Shown: one piece after another, positions 8,450 to 17,080 of the stretch
How positions within the stretch are numbered: the first letter of the stretch is position 1
How the letters are laid out: every line of letters begins with the position of its first letter
Assembly (NCBI RefSeq): GCF_006716785.1
Contig: NZ_VFPQ01000001.1
Span: 3,162,001 to 3,226,000 of the forward strand
Source of the DNA: Thermopolyspora flexuosa
GTDB lineage: Bacteria > Actinomycetota > Actinomycetes > Streptosporangiales > Streptosporangiaceae
Length of the DNA: 64,000 nucleotides
Direction of reading: 5' to 3'
Notes under the pieces: generated by a model
Told to the model about the DNA's origin: nothing
What the model saw: the letters and a program-made list of their open reading frames with translations, nothing else
Databases searched by the model: none
Made by a program: the position numbers and the translations under genes

Positions 8450-9083
8450 GCCCGCCGCCGGAATCCGCGGTCGGATCCGCGCCGCTGTCGATCGCGTCCC
8501 ACAGCTCGCGTTCCCGGTCGCGGCCCCGCTCGCGGGCCCGGTCCGCGCCGCCCGTCCGCGCGGCGGTGCCGTCCGGCCGCTCGTACCTCTGGGACATGCC
8601 CGGCCAGCGGGCCGCCCGCGCCACCGCGACGATGCCCCCGGCCACGAGGACGATCCCGCCCGCCACCGTCGCCGCGGGCCACGCCGCGGCCGTCTCCCAG
8701 GTGGCCGTCGCGGCCGCGGACAGCGCGCTGTGCCGCGCGGCCGCCTCCAGCACGGCGTCCTGCCGCAGCCCGGCGGCCACGCCGATCGCGGGGGCGGCGC
8801 CGCACAGCGCGACCACGGCGCCGATCAGCCGCCGCCACACGCCGCGGGCGGCGAGCACCGCCACCACCGCGGCGAGCGCGGCGAGCGCCGCCGGGCCCGC
8901 GTACGCCACGAGCTCGCCGCCGGTGAGCGCGACCTCGCCGAGCGCGGCGCCGCCGGAGTCGCCGTAGCGCACCACGGCCCACTCGCGTCCGGCGGCGAGC
9001 AGCACCAGGCCCGCCCCGAGGGCGCAGGCCACGGCCCAGGCCGCGAGCTCCCGCCGGGGCGCGGCGTTCGTCGCAGGGGTCAT
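8439..9083 (-). CDS. Trp biosynthesis-associated membrane protein (TIGR02234)
   Basis: Four membrane segments, an early GREWAVVRY-type motif and a charged, Arg-rich cytoplasmic tail match the family Trp_oprn_chp (PF09534/TIGR02234), found next to tryptophan genes in actinomycetes. Its function is not established; transport or membrane association of the pathway has been suggested from context. It begins 25 bases after hisI on the same strand, a position where Streptomyces has trpE between the two. The 3' end is duplicated (see 8424-8449). Confidence 0.88.
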   Translation of the reverse strand: MTPATNAAPRRELAAWAVACALGAGLVLLAAGREWAVVRYGDSGGAALGEVALTGGELVAYAGPAALAALAAVVAVLAARGVWRRLIGAVVALCGAAPAIGVAAGLRQDAVLEAAARHSALSAAATATWETAAAWPAATVAGGIVLVAGGIVAVARAARWPGMSQRYERPDGTAARTGGADRARERGRDRERELWDAIDSGADPTADSGGGHAR

Positions 9084-9108
9084 GAGGGGGTCCTGTTCAC
9101 ACGGTGGG

Positions 9109-9486
9109 TCAGGTCCGCCGGGCGGGCTCCGCCGCGCCGGCGGGGTCCGTGGTCAGCAGCACGTCCCGATCGAAGCAGGTGCGGGCGCCGGTGTGGCACG
9201 CGACCCCCACCTGGTCCACCTGGACGAGCAGCGTGTCGCCGTCGCAGTCGAGGGCGACGTGCTTGACCCACTGTACGTTCCCGGAGGTCTCCCCCTTCAC
9301 CCAGTACTCGCGGCGGCTGCGCGACCAGTAGGTGGCCCGGCCGGTGGTGAGGGTGCGGTGCAGCGCCTCGTCGTCCATCCAGGCGAGCATCAGCACCTCT
9401 TTGGTGTCGTACTGCTGGACGATGGCGGGCACCAGCCCGTCGGGCGAGCGCTTGAGCCGTTCGGCGATCCGCGGGTCAAGGGACAT
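9109..9486 (-). CDS. hisI: Phosphoribosyl-AMP cyclohydrolase
   Basis: HisI opens the adenine ring of PR-AMP, the third step of histidine synthesis. The 125-residue protein has the WxxxE-type core (WMDDEAL), [16 protein letters not shown], the metal-binding DCDGD and the zinc cysteine segment [10 protein letters not shown]. The ATG at 9486 (MSLDP) gives the usual length; the frame is open for 15 more codons upstream but without a better start. It stands alone, about 9 kb from the rest of the his genes on the same strand; hisE and hisG are not in the window. Confidence 0.95.
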   Translation of the reverse strand: MSLDPRIAERLKRSPDGLVPAIVQQYDTKEVLMLAWMDDEALHRTLTTGRATYWSRSRREYWVKGETSGNVQWVKHVALDCDGDTLLVQVDQVGVACHTGARTCFDRDVLLTTDPAGAAEPARRT

Positions 9487-9565
9487 GCGGCAATTCTGCC
9501 CCAGTCGCCCGGCGGCCCGCGCCACCGCCACCCCGGCGTACCGCCCCGCCGTACCGGGCCGGCTA

Positions 9566-11338
9566 TCAGGAGCGGGTGCCGGAGGCCCAGGAGGCGTACA
9601 GGTCGGCGTAGACGCCGGGCTGCCTGATCAGCTCGGCGTGCGGGCCGCGCTGCACGATGCGGCCGCGGTCGAAGACGAGGATCTCGTCGGCGGCCTCCGC
9701 GGTGGACAGCCGGTGCGCGATCGACACCGCGGTACGGCCCCGCGTCACGCCCTCCAGCGCGCGGGCGAGACGGACCTCGGTGGCCGGGTCCACGGCCGAG
9801 GTGGCCTCGTCGAGCAGCAGCAGGTCGGGGTCGGCGAGGTAGGCGCGGGCGAGGGCGACGAGCTGCCGCTCCCCCGCCGACAGCGACTCGCCGCGCTGGC
9901 CCACCGGGGTGTCGAGCCCGGCGGGCAGCCCCGCCACCCAGTCCGCCAGGCCGAGCTCGGTGATCGCCAGCTCGATGTCCGCGTCGGTCGCGTCCGGCCT
10001 GCCGTACCGGATGTTCTCGGCGAGGGTGCCGTCGAAGAGGAAGCCGTCCTGCGGCACCATGACGACGCGCTCGCGCAGCGAGGAGAACCGGATCTCGCGC
10101 AGGTCGACGCCGTCGAGCAGCACCCGGCCCTCGACCGGGTCCATCAGCCGGGTGAGCAGCTTGGCGAACGTGGTCTTGCCCGACCCGGTCTCGCCGACCA
10201 CGGCGACCTTGGTGCACGGGGGGATCTCCACGGTGATGTCGTGCAGCACCGGCGGTCCGCCCGGGTAGGCGAAGGTGACGTTCTCGAACCGCACGCTGAT
10301 CGGGCCGCGCGGCAGCGTCCTGCCGTCCGGGCCGGGGTCGGCCACGTCCGGCGGGGTGTCGAGTACGGCGAGCACCCGCCGCCACCCGGAGATCGCGTTC
10401 TGCGCCTCGTTGAGCACCTCGGTCGCGGTCTGCAGCGGCGAGATGAACAGCGTGATGAGGAAAAGGAAGGCGACGAGCTCGCCGCGCGAGATCGAGCCGT
10501 CGACGCCGAGCCGTACCCCGGCGAGCACCACGGCGGCGACCGCCACCGCGGCCACCACCTCGGTGAGCGGGAAGGTGAGCGCGATGATCGTCTGGGCCCG
10601 GGCCTGGGCCGAGCGCTGGGCGTCCACCGCCTCGTCGATGCGGCGGGCGGTGCGGTCCTCGACCGCGTAGGCGCGGATCACCGCGCTGCCGACCACCGAC
10701 TCGCTGATCGCCGCGAGCATGTCGCCGGTGCGCTCGCGCACCCGCAGGTAGGCGCGGGCGATCATGCGCTGGAAGCGCGGCAGCGCGAAGGTGAGCGGCA
10801 GGAACACCGCCCACACCAGCAGGGTGAGCTGCCAGGAGTAGGCCGCCATCAGCACGGTGGCGACCAGCAGCTGGCCGACCGAGACGACGATGACCAGGCC
10901 GCCCCACTGCATGAACTGGCTGATCTGGTCGACGTCGCTGGTCACCCGGGAGACGAGCGCGCCGCGGCGCTCGGAGTTCTGGGTGAGCACCGACAGGTCG
11001 TGCACGTGCCGGAAGCCCTTGCGGCGCAGCGTCGCCAGGCCCGACTCGGAGCTGCGGTAGAGCCGGACGTTCATCAGGTACGCGCACAGCGTGGTGAGCA
11101 CCACGGCGAGCACGCAGGCGAGCACGGCGGCGCGCACGAAGCCGACGTCGGGCTCCGGCCCGGAGAGGCCGTTGTCGATCACCTGCTGCACCGCGATCGG
11201 GATGATCACCCGGCCGGCGGTGGCGAGCACGGCGAGCGCGAGCGTGCCCGCGAGCCCGCGGCGGAACTCCGGCGACAGCCGCAGGCCGCGTCGGAACGTC
11301 TCGAACGCGGACCGCTCGGCCACGTGCAGGCCGCTCAT
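9566..11338 (-). CDS. ABC exporter half-transporter, catalytically competent NBD
   Basis: A 590-residue type IV exporter half: six membrane segments (about 30-320) and a nucleotide-binding domain with Walker [11 protein letters not shown]-loop VPQDGFLF, Walker [13 protein letters not shown] with catalytic Glu, and switch His (IAHRL). Its signature is LSAGERQ rather than LSGGQRQ. The preceding gene encodes the partner half, 61 bases upstream on the same strand, and together they form a heterodimer. In such pairs the degenerate ATP site is built from one subunit's altered signature and the other's altered Walker B, exactly the distribution seen here. Substrate unknown; lipid or drug export is typical. 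ATG 11338 follows GGAGGA. Confidence 0.92.
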   Translation of the reverse strand: MSGLHVAERSAFETFRRGLRLSPEFRRGLAGTLALAVLATAGRVIIPIAVQQVIDNGLSGPEPDVGFVRAAVLACVLAVVLTTLCAYLMNVRLYRSSESGLATLRRKGFRHVHDLSVLTQNSERRGALVSRVTSDVDQISQFMQWGGLVIVVSVGQLLVATVLMAAYSWQLTLLVWAVFLPLTFALPRFQRMIARAYLRVRERTGDMLAAISESVVGSAVIRAYAVEDRTARRIDEAVDAQRSAQARAQTIIALTFPLTEVVAAVAVAAVVLAGVRLGVDGSISRGELVAFLFLITLFISPLQTATEVLNEAQNAISGWRRVLAVLDTPPDVADPGPDGRTLPRGPISVRFENVTFAYPGGPPVLHDITVEIPPCTKVAVVGETGSGKTTFAKLLTRLMDPVEGRVLLDGVDLREIRFSSLRERVVMVPQDGFLFDGTLAENIRYGRPDATDADIELAITELGLADWVAGLPAGLDTPVGQRGESLSAGERQLVALARAYLADPDLLLLDEATSAVDPATEVRLARALEGVTRGRTAVSIAHRLSTAEAADEILVFDRGRIVQRGPHAELIRQPGVYADLYASWASGTRS

Positions 11339-11399
11339 GCCGTCCTCCTCACCGTCACCTCACCTGTCAGGGGCGCGCCGTACGGCCCGGCCGTTCCGC

Positions 11400-13250
11400 T
11401 CATCGGCCCACGACCTCCTCCGGCTCGCCGAGCTCCGCGGCGTCATCCGGCGCGCCCTCCTGGGCGCGCAGCGCGGCGCGCTCGGCCTCCTCCCGCTCGT
11501 AGGCGGTGACGAGGTCGCGGTACCCGGGGCAGCGGTCGAGCAGCTCCTCGTGGGTGCCCCGGTCCACCACGCGGCCGTGCTCGAGGTAGACGACCTCGTC
11601 GGCGAGCGCGATCGTGGCCATCCGGTAGGCGATCACCACCACGGTCGCCTCCCCGCCCGCCTCGCGCAGGCCCTCGAGGATGCGCCGCTCCACCTGGGCG
11701 TCGACGCTGGAGGTGGCGTCGTCGAGGACGAGCAGCCGCGGCGCGCGGGCGATGGCGCGGGCGAGCGCGAGCCGCTGGCGCTGGCCGCCGGACAGGCCCG
11801 AGCCGCGCTCGCCGACCCGGGTGTCGAGGCCCTGGGGCAGCGCGCTGACGAACCCGTCGGCCTGGGCGAGCCGCAGCGCCGCCCAGACCCGCTCGTCGGT
11901 GATCCCGGGCAGCCCGAGGGTGACGTTGCCGCGCACGGTGTCGTCGAACAGGAACGTCTGCTGCGGCACGAGCGCCGCCACCGCGCTCACCCCGCCGCGT
12001 TCCACGTCGCGCAGGTCGACCCCGTCGATGCGCACCTCGCCGCGCTGCGGGTCGATCAGCCGGACCAGCAGCTGCGCGAGTGTGGACTTGCCGGACCCGG
12101 TCGGCCCGACGATCGCCACGGTACGGCCCGGCGGCGCCTCGAAGGTGACCCCGTCGAGCACCGGGGTGTCCGGGTCGTAGCCGTAGGTGAGGTCGCGCAC
12201 CTCCAGGCGGGCCGGGCCGGTGCCGGTCAGGCGGGCCGTGCCGTACGTCATCGAGCCGGTGGCGTCGAGCACGTGCCGGATGCGGCTCCACCCGACGACG
12301 CTGCGCGGCAGCTCGCCGAGCACCCAGCCGAGCGCCCGGATCGGCCAGGCGAGCAGGGTGAACAGGTAGGCGACCTGGACCAGCTCGCCCGCGGTGATCC
12401 CGCCCGCCTCGAGCCGGAGCGTGCCGACGAGCAGTACGGCGAGCACGCCGAGCGTGGGCAGCGCGTCCAGCAGCGGGTCGAACAGGCCGCGCACCCGGCC
12501 GACCGCGATGTTCGCGTCGCGCAGCTCGTCGGCCTTGGCGGCGAACCGGGCGGCCTCGGCGTCCTCCCGGCCGAGGGTCTTCACCACGAGCGCGCCGTCG
12601 AAGCTCTCGTGGGCGATCTCGCTCACCTCGGCGCGCAGCTGCTGGGCGCGGGTGGCGAGCGGGGAGAGCCGGCGCTGGTAGACGACGTTGAGCAGGAAGA
12701 TCGCCGGGAAGACGAGGAAGCCGACGAGGGCGAGCAGCGGGTCGGTGAGCACGATCGCCACCGCGGCGGTGACGAGCATGACGATCACGCCGAGCGCCAT
12801 CGGCAGCGGGGCGAGCGGCGCCCAGGTCGCCTCGACGTCGGAGGAGGCGTTCGACAGCAGCTGGCCGGTCGGGTGCCGGTGGTGCCAGGCGAGCGGCAGC
12901 CGCAGGTACTGGCGGGTGACCTCGCGCCGCGAGCGGGCCTGCATGCGGTACTGCACGAACCCGGCGAACGCGCGCCGCCCGCCGATGCCCACCGCCTTGA
13001 GCAGGGCGGTGCCGACGATGAGCAGCACGCCGACGGCCACGGTGGCGGTGGCCACGTCGCCCTCGGCGAAGGCGGGGAAGACCACGTTTTCGGTCGCCCA
13101 GCCGAGGGCCCACGACGAGGCCACGGTCATCGTGCCGTACAGCGCGCTGGCGAGCACCGCGACGGTGAACATCAGCGGTTCGGAGCGGATCGCCACCCAG
13201 ATGACCTGGACGCCCTTGCGCATGACGGCCGGATTGACCTTCGTCGCCAC
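11400..13250 (-). CDS. ABC exporter half-transporter with degenerate NBD
   Basis: Partner half of the exporter above. About 616 residues: six membrane segments, Walker A GPTGSGKST, Q-loop VPQQTFLF and a canonical signature GLSGGQRQR, but Walker B reads LLVLDDATSSVD (catalytic Glu to Asp) and the switch region reads IAYRMA (His to Tyr). Both changes cripple hydrolysis at the site this NBD contributes, as in asymmetric heterodimeric exporters. The start is uncertain: the GTG at 13250, preceded by GGAGAGG at 10 bases, is preferred; an ATG at 13301 is also in frame. The gene diverges from the TIGR03085 gene at 13363, with about 110 bases between. Confidence 0.88.
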   Translation of the reverse strand: MATKVNPAVMRKGVQVIWVAIRSEPLMFTVAVLASALYGTMTVASSWALGWATENVVFPAFAEGDVATATVAVGVLLIVGTALLKAVGIGGRRAFAGFVQYRMQARSRREVTRQYLRLPLAWHHRHPTGQLLSNASSDVEATWAPLAPLPMALGVIVMLVTAAVAIVLTDPLLALVGFLVFPAIFLLNVVYQRRLSPLATRAQQLRAEVSEIAHESFDGALVVKTLGREDAEAARFAAKADELRDANIAVGRVRGLFDPLLDALPTLGVLAVLLVGTLRLEAGGITAGELVQVAYLFTLLAWPIRALGWVLGELPRSVVGWSRIRHVLDATGSMTYGTARLTGTGPARLEVRDLTYGYDPDTPVLDGVTFEAPPGRTVAIVGPTGSGKSTLAQLLVRLIDPQRGEVRIDGVDLRDVERGGVSAVAALVPQQTFLFDDTVRGNVTLGLPGITDERVWAALRLAQADGFVSALPQGLDTRVGERGSGLSGGQRQRLALARAIARAPRLLVLDDATSSVDAQVERRILEGLREAGGEATVVVIAYRMATIALADEVVYLEHGRVVDRGTHEELLDRCPGYRDLVTAYEREEAERAALRAQEGAPDDAAELGEPEEVVGR

Positions 13251-13350
13251 CCCGATGATTCCTCTCCAACTGGGTCGTTTCCGCTCCGTACTCCTTATCA
13301 TCCGGGTCTGTCCATTTATTTCCTTGACCCCTCGGCGGGAGGGTGAGGGG

Positions 13351-13356
13351 TAGGCT
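13351..13356 (+). promoter_or_regulatory. -10 hexamer TAGGCT, leaderless start
   Basis: TAGGCT ends six bases before the ATG at 13363, which places the expected transcription start on the A of the ATG. A TTGACC lies upstream at 13324-13329, with a long 21-base spacer. No Shine-Dalgarno sequence precedes the ATG. Confidence 0.55.
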
Positions 13357-13362
13357 GAGCGG

Positions 13363-13995
13363 ATGACCCACGCACGGACCGAGCGGACCGCGCTCTGCGA
13401 CCTGCTGGAGCAGGTCGGCCCCGACGCACCCACGTTGTGCGCGGGCTGGACGACCGCCGACCTCGCCGCCCACCTGGTGCTGCGGGAGCGCCGTTTCGAC
13501 GCGGTGCCGGGCATCGGGTTCGCCCCGCTCGCCCCCTACACCGCGAAGGTGCAGCGGCGCATCCGGGACCGGCACTCCTGGCCGGAGCTGGTCGGCCTGG
13601 TACGGCAGGGGCCCCCGGTCTGGTCGCCGTACCGGCTGCCCGCGGCCGACGCGCTGGTGAACACGCTGGAGCTGTTCATCCACCACGAGGACGTACGGCG
13701 GGCCCGGGACGGCTGGGAGCCGCGCGAGCTGCCCGAGGCGCTGCAGGACCTGTTGTGGCGGCGGCTGCGCACGATGGCGCCGTTCATGCTGCGGAAGGCG
13801 CCGGTCGGGGTGGTGCTGCGCCGTCCCGACGGGGCGAGGACCGGCGGCAGGAAGGCCGAGCCGTACGTGGTGGTGACCGGGGAGCCGCAGGAGCTGCTGC
13901 TGTTCGCGTTCGGCCGCCAGGCGCACGCCCGGGTCACCTGCAGCGGGGACGAGAGGTCGGTCGAGCTGCTGCGCTCCGCCCCGCTGGGCGTCTGA
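13363..13995 (+). CDS. TIGR03085 family protein (DinB/mycothiol maleylpyruvate isomerase-like fold)
   Basis: A 210-residue soluble protein of the TIGR03085 group in the mycothiol-dependent maleylpyruvate isomerase N-terminal superfamily. The first half shows the helical-bundle motif LCAGWTTADLAAHLVLRER, whose His is a likely metal ligand, and a second cluster FIHHEDVRRA in mid-protein supplies two more histidines; the C-terminal ~70 residues form a small beta domain. Actual activity is unknown; a metal-dependent thiol-linked role would fit the family. The mRNA appears leaderless. Divergent from the ABC exporter genes. Confidence 0.85.
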   Translation: MTHARTERTALCDLLEQVGPDAPTLCAGWTTADLAAHLVLRERRFDAVPGIGFAPLAPYTAKVQRRIRDRHSWPELVGLVRQGPPVWSPYRLPAADALVNTLELFIHHEDVRRARDGWEPRELPEALQDLLWRRLRTMAPFMLRKAPVGVVLRRPDGARTGGRKAEPYVVVTGEPQELLLFAFGRQAHARVTCSGDERSVELLRSAPLGV

Positions 13996-14021
13996 GCGAA
14001 CGATCCGCGGGCACGCGAAAG

Positions 14022-14040
14022 GCCGGTCACGGTGACCGGC
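14022..14040 (+). terminator. Dyad-symmetric hairpin after the TIGR03085 gene
   Basis: GCCGGTCAC and GTGACCGGC form 9-bp inverted arms around a single base, 26 bases past the stop at 13995. There is no U-run; a terminator or protein-binding dyad are both possible. Confidence 0.4.
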
Positions 14041-14163
14041 ACGCGTGGGCACCACTCTCGAGGAGCGGTGCTATCACTCTCCGTAATCAGGGTATCACCG
14101 ATCGTGACCAGGGGTGGCCGCCGATCGGGCAGGCGGGCCGCCCGACGCGATCGGGGGGACCAC

Positions 14164-15144
14164 ATGACCGACACCACGGCCGTACCGGACCTTTCCCGCG
14201 AGTGCCTGAGACGGGCGGGGCGGGCCTCCCCGCGGGCCTGGGGACACGGTCCGCGCAGCGGATGGCACCGGCTGCCCGGCCGGCGTGACCCGGGCGGGCG
14301 GCCCGCCTGCGCGCGGGCCGGGCACCGTGCCGCGCCGGGCGCGGCGGCCGGATCGGGGTTCGGCGCCGCGGTCCGCGCGCGGATCGGCGCCCGGTTCGGC
14401 GCCGTGATGACCACCGCGGCCAGGGTCGCGAGGACCACCCTGCGGCGCCTGCCGGGCGGGCGGGGCACGGCGAGGGCCACGGCGCGGCACGCGCCGGGCG
14501 GGGCGGTACGGCACCGCCGGCCCGGCCGGAGACGGGCCTGCGCGGCGTCGCACCGGATCGCCGCCGAGCGGGTCGCGGCGCTGCGGGCGCTGCGCCCCGC
14601 GCGCTCCCCGGCGAGCGTGGTCGCCGCCCTCGTGCTCGTGGGCGCGGGCGCGGTCGCGGTGGCCGAGACGTTCCTCGTGGTGGCGGAGCGGGCGCCGCAC
14701 CTGGTGGCCTTCGAGCCCGCGACGCTCTGGGCGCAGGACACGACGTGGCGCGACCCGGCCGCGCTCGGCACGGCCGGCGTGGTGACCGTGCTCGGCGTGG
14801 TGCTCGTGCTCGCCGCGGTCCTTCCCGGGCGGCCGCGGCTCGTGCCGCTGCGCACCGGCGACCCCGACCTCGTGCTCGGGGTGTCCCGGCCGATGCTCGC
14901 CGCGCTCATCGCCGGGGAGGTGGCACGGGTGACCGGGGTACGGCGGGTGCGGGTACGGCTGCGCCGGCGGCGCCTGCTCGTCACCGCGTGCACCGACGAG
15001 CGCGACGCCGAGGCGGTCGGCGACCGGGTGCGCGAGGCGGCCGAGCGGGAGCTGGCCCGGCTCGACCCGCTGATCTCGCTGACCGTGCGGTCCAAGGTCC
15101 GCCCGGTGGCGGCCGGGGAGCGTGCCGTGGCGGGTGCGCGGTGA
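14164..15144 (+). CDS. DUF6286-type membrane protein of an alkaline-shock-type locus
   Basis: A 326-residue protein. The first ~150 residues are unusually Arg/Ala/Gly-rich with no visible domain; then two membrane segments (about 160-180, SVVAALVLVGAGAVAVAE, and 205-225) and a C-terminal domain with RVRVRLRRRRLLVTA...VGDRVREAAERELARLDPL, the DUF6286 pattern. Its GTG-overlapping partner downstream is AmaP-like. In many actinomycetes this pair follows an Asp23/Gls24 gene, and none is present here. The ATG at 14164 follows GGGGGGA. The strange N-terminus could mean the true start lies further in (ATG 14407), but no ribosome site supports that. Confidence 0.7.
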   Translation: MTDTTAVPDLSRECLRRAGRASPRAWGHGPRSGWHRLPGRRDPGGRPACARAGHRAAPGAAAGSGFGAAVRARIGARFGAVMTTAARVARTTLRRLPGGRGTARATARHAPGGAVRHRRPGRRRACAASHRIAAERVAALRALRPARSPASVVAALVLVGAGAVAVAETFLVVAERAPHLVAFEPATLWAQDTTWRDPAALGTAGVVTVLGVVLVLAAVLPGRPRLVPLRTGDPDLVLGVSRPMLAALIAGEVARVTGVRRVRVRLRRRRLLVTACTDERDAEAVGDRVREAAERELARLDPLISLTVRSKVRPVAAGERAVAGAR

Positions 15145-15776
15145 GCCGGGGCCGCGCGGTGGCGAACCGGCTCGGGCTCGCCGTGACCGGTCTCGCGCTG
15201 CTCGTGCTCGGCGGCGGCGCGCTGCTGCGCGGCGCGGGCGCGTTCGGGCCGGAGGCGGCGGCGCGGCCGGTGGTCGGCGGCGACTTGGCGGAGTTCGCCC
15301 ACGACCGGCCCTGGTTCTGGCCGTCGCTCGCGGCGGGCGGGTTCCTGCTCGCGGTCGCCGGGCTGTGGTGGCTGGTGAGCCGGCTGCGTCCGGGCCGCGT
15401 GCGGCGGGTCCGGCTGCGGGCCGGGAGCGGGGTGGTCGCGGTCGCGGGCGCGCCGGTGGCGCGGGCGGTCGCCGCCCGGCTGTGCGCGCACCCGCGGATC
15501 CGGCGGGCGCGCGCCGTGGTGCGCGGCCCGGCCCACCGGCCGTGGCTCGACCTGCGGCTGTCCGCCTGCGGCGGGGCCGGCCTGCGTGAGCTGCTCGCGC
15601 TCGTCGGCGACCGCGCGGTACCCGGACTGCGCGCCGCGCTCGCGGTCGACCGGCTGCCCGCGGTGGTGCGGCTGGGGTTCGTGCGGGAGCGGAGGCCGCT
15701 GGTGCGGACGTGGGCCACGTCACATGACGCCACGCGGCGAAGCCGCGGCGCACGCGCGATTCATACGGCACATTGA
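15141..15776 (+). CDS. AmaP-like alkaline shock membrane anchor protein
   Basis: A 211-residue membrane protein starting at a GTG that overlaps the upstream stop by 4 bp (GTGA). Two membrane segments (about 12-32, LAVTGLALLVLGGGAL, and 58-78) precede a domain with the arrangement RLRAGSGVVAVAGAPVARAVAARL...RIRRARAVVRG, as in AmaP proteins that anchor Asp23 to the membrane. Here the Asp23 partner is not adjacent. The product is basic and likely cytoplasm-facing. Family assignment is by layout and motif, so moderately secure. Confidence 0.7.
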   Translation: MSRGRAVANRLGLAVTGLALLVLGGGALLRGAGAFGPEAAARPVVGGDLAEFAHDRPWFWPSLAAGGFLLAVAGLWWLVSRLRPGRVRRVRLRAGSGVVAVAGAPVARAVAARLCAHPRIRRARAVVRGPAHRPWLDLRLSACGGAGLRELLALVGDRAVPGLRAALAVDRLPAVVRLGFVRERRPLVRTWATSHDATRRSRGARAIHTAH

Positions 15777-15913
15777 ATGGTGTGCCGGGCTGAGAAGGGC
15801 GGAGGGGCGGTCGGTAGCATGATCAAAGCGCCATCGACGCCGCACAACCGAAAACGACAAAACGCCTAAAACGGGGTATTGAATACCAGGACTGATCCGC
15901 AGGAGGCCCCCCA

Positions 15914-16078
15914 ATGAAGGTCAAGAAGGTGCTGACGTACCTGGGCATCGCGTTCGTCATCTTCTTCCTCTACACCCGTCCCGCGGAGGCGGCCGAAGCG
16001 GTGCGAGGCGTGTTCGACGGTGTGGCGGACGGGGCGAACTCGCTGGCGACATTCGTATCCCAGGTCTTCGCACGCTGA
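15914..16078 (+). CDS. 54-residue single-pass membrane peptide
   Basis: ATG at 15914 is preceded at seven bases by a perfect AGGAGG (15901-15906), the best ribosome site in the region. The protein has a basic start (MKVKKVLTYLG), a hydrophobic segment IAFVIFFLY (about residues 12-20), then TRPAEAAEAVRGVFDGVADG and an amphipathic C-terminus ending VSQVFAR. It resembles small conserved actinobacterial proteins of unknown role. Upstream lies AT-rich DNA with the dyad GTATTGAATAC (15876-15886), a candidate control site. Codon usage is normal for the genome, supporting expression. Confidence 0.8.
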   Translation: MKVKKVLTYLGIAFVIFFLYTRPAEAAEAVRGVFDGVADGANSLATFVSQVFAR

Positions 16079-16438
16079 CGCCCCGGCTCAGCCCGCATCC
16101 CGCCGGGCGACCGCGTTCCCCGGGCGGTCGCCGGAGACCGACCGGCACGGCGGGCCGGGTCGGCGCGTCCCGGCGTCGCCGCCCGGCGGCGTCCGGCGCC
16201 ACCAAGGTGATCCCCTGCGGGCGGCGGCACGCGCAGGGGCCGTACACCTCACCGACGGGGCGCCGCGCCGAGAACGTGCAGCCGTGGCGACGCGCCCACC
16301 ACCGGGCCGTCGCCGTAGCGGGGATTTCGCGTCCCTAGGGGGCGAACTCGCGACGTTTCACTCCTACAGACGGCGATCAGTCCATGCCCTCCGGCGCCGG
16401 ACCGCCGGAGGGCGGCACAGACGTCTTTACTTGTACGT
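16079..16438. other. 360-base intergenic stretch without a gene
   Basis: Convergent ends of the 54-residue peptide gene and the LppU-like gene. It contains a strong hairpin at 16386-16413 and a 12-bp tandem repeat. No credible coding frame or RNA gene was seen. Confidence 0.7.
16386..16413 (-). terminator. Hairpin terminator downstream of the LppU-like gene
   Basis: Perfect 11-bp arms (GCCCTCCGGCG at 16386-16396, its complement at 16403-16413) around a 6-nt loop, 26 bases past the stop at 16439. It may serve both converging genes. Confidence 0.6.
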
Positions 16439-16449
16439 TTACTTGTACG
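16426..16449 (+). repeat. 12-bp tandem duplication over a stop codon
   Basis: Two perfect adjacent copies of TTTACTTGTACG (16426-16437, 16438-16449). The inner copy contains the TAA stop and last Tyr-Lys codons of the LppU-like gene (minus strand); the outer one repeats them in frame, giving a second TAA 12 bases later. Confidence 0.9.
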
Positions 16450-17080
16450 GCTTGAGGCAGAGGACGTAACCCCTCCCCATCCGCTCGCCCTCCCAGTAGG
16501 CCTTCTCGGCCTCGCGGTGGTCGGAGCAGATGTTCATGCTCATCTGGAACTCGACCTGGGTCTTGTCCTCGAGCCTCGCCACCACCTGCCACTTCGCCGC
16601 GGCGTCGGTGCACTCGACGACCTTGGGCTTGTCACCCTCGATGGCCACGCAGTCGCCGGCCTTCGCCGTCACGGGAGCGCCGGTCAGGTTGTCCACAAGG
16701 AAGCCGCCCACGCCGATCACGACGGCGGCCACGGCGATGAAGATCAACCGCTTCACCACCGACTTGCCCGCCTTGCGGAGCGCCCCCGGCACGCCCGAGC
16801 CGCCGTTCTGCGGCGTCTGCGGCTGCTGCCCCTGCGGCGGGTACGGCCCCTGCTGCGGGGACCACCCGCCCTGCGGATGGGCCGGTCCGCCGGGCGCCTG
16901 GCCGGGCTGCTGCGGAGCGCCGGGGGCGGGGCCCTGCGGGCCGTACCCGGGCGCGCCCTGCCACGCCTGGCCGTATCCGGGCCCGTCGTGCCCGAATTGG
17001 CCCTGCGGCGGATATCCCTGGCCGGGCGGCACGCCCTGCCCCGGCCCCTGCGGAGGAAAGGGAGTTGACACGACAACCAC
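16439..17080 (-). CDS. LppU/SCO3897-family membrane protein
   Basis: A 213-residue protein with a Pro/Gly/Gln-rich cytoplasmic tail (about 1-95), one membrane segment (about 108-128, LIFIAVAAVVIGVGGFLV) and an exported C-terminal domain with four cysteines (GDCVAI, VVECTD, MNICSD, YVLCLKP), probably two disulfides. This layout matches the LppU/SCO3897 group, of unknown function. Start is GTG at 17080 or GTG at 17071; neither has a strong ribosome site. The 3' end is duplicated in tandem and followed by a hairpin. Confidence 0.75.
   Translation of the reverse strand: MVVVSTPFPPQGPGQGVPPGQGYPPQGQFGHDGPGYGQAWQGAPGYGPQGPAPGAPQQPGQAPGGPAHPQGGWSPQQGPYPPQGQQPQTPQNGGSGVPGALRKAGKSVVKRLIFIAVAAVVIGVGGFLVDNLTGAPVTAKAGDCVAIEGDKPKVVECTDAAAKWQVVARLEDKTQVEFQMSMNICSDHREAEKAYWEGERMGRGYVLCLKPYK

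Noticed and set aside
13536-15536. Long minus-strand open frame opposite the TIGR03085 and DUF6286 genes
   Set aside because: Low-complexity Arg/Pro/Ser composition typical of an antisense shadow in GC-rich DNA; the plus-strand genes have domains and ribosome sites.
15720-15914. Minus-strand 64-codon frame upstream of the 54-residue peptide
   Set aside because: No ribosome site, and it lies over the plus-strand control region; composition looks incidental.
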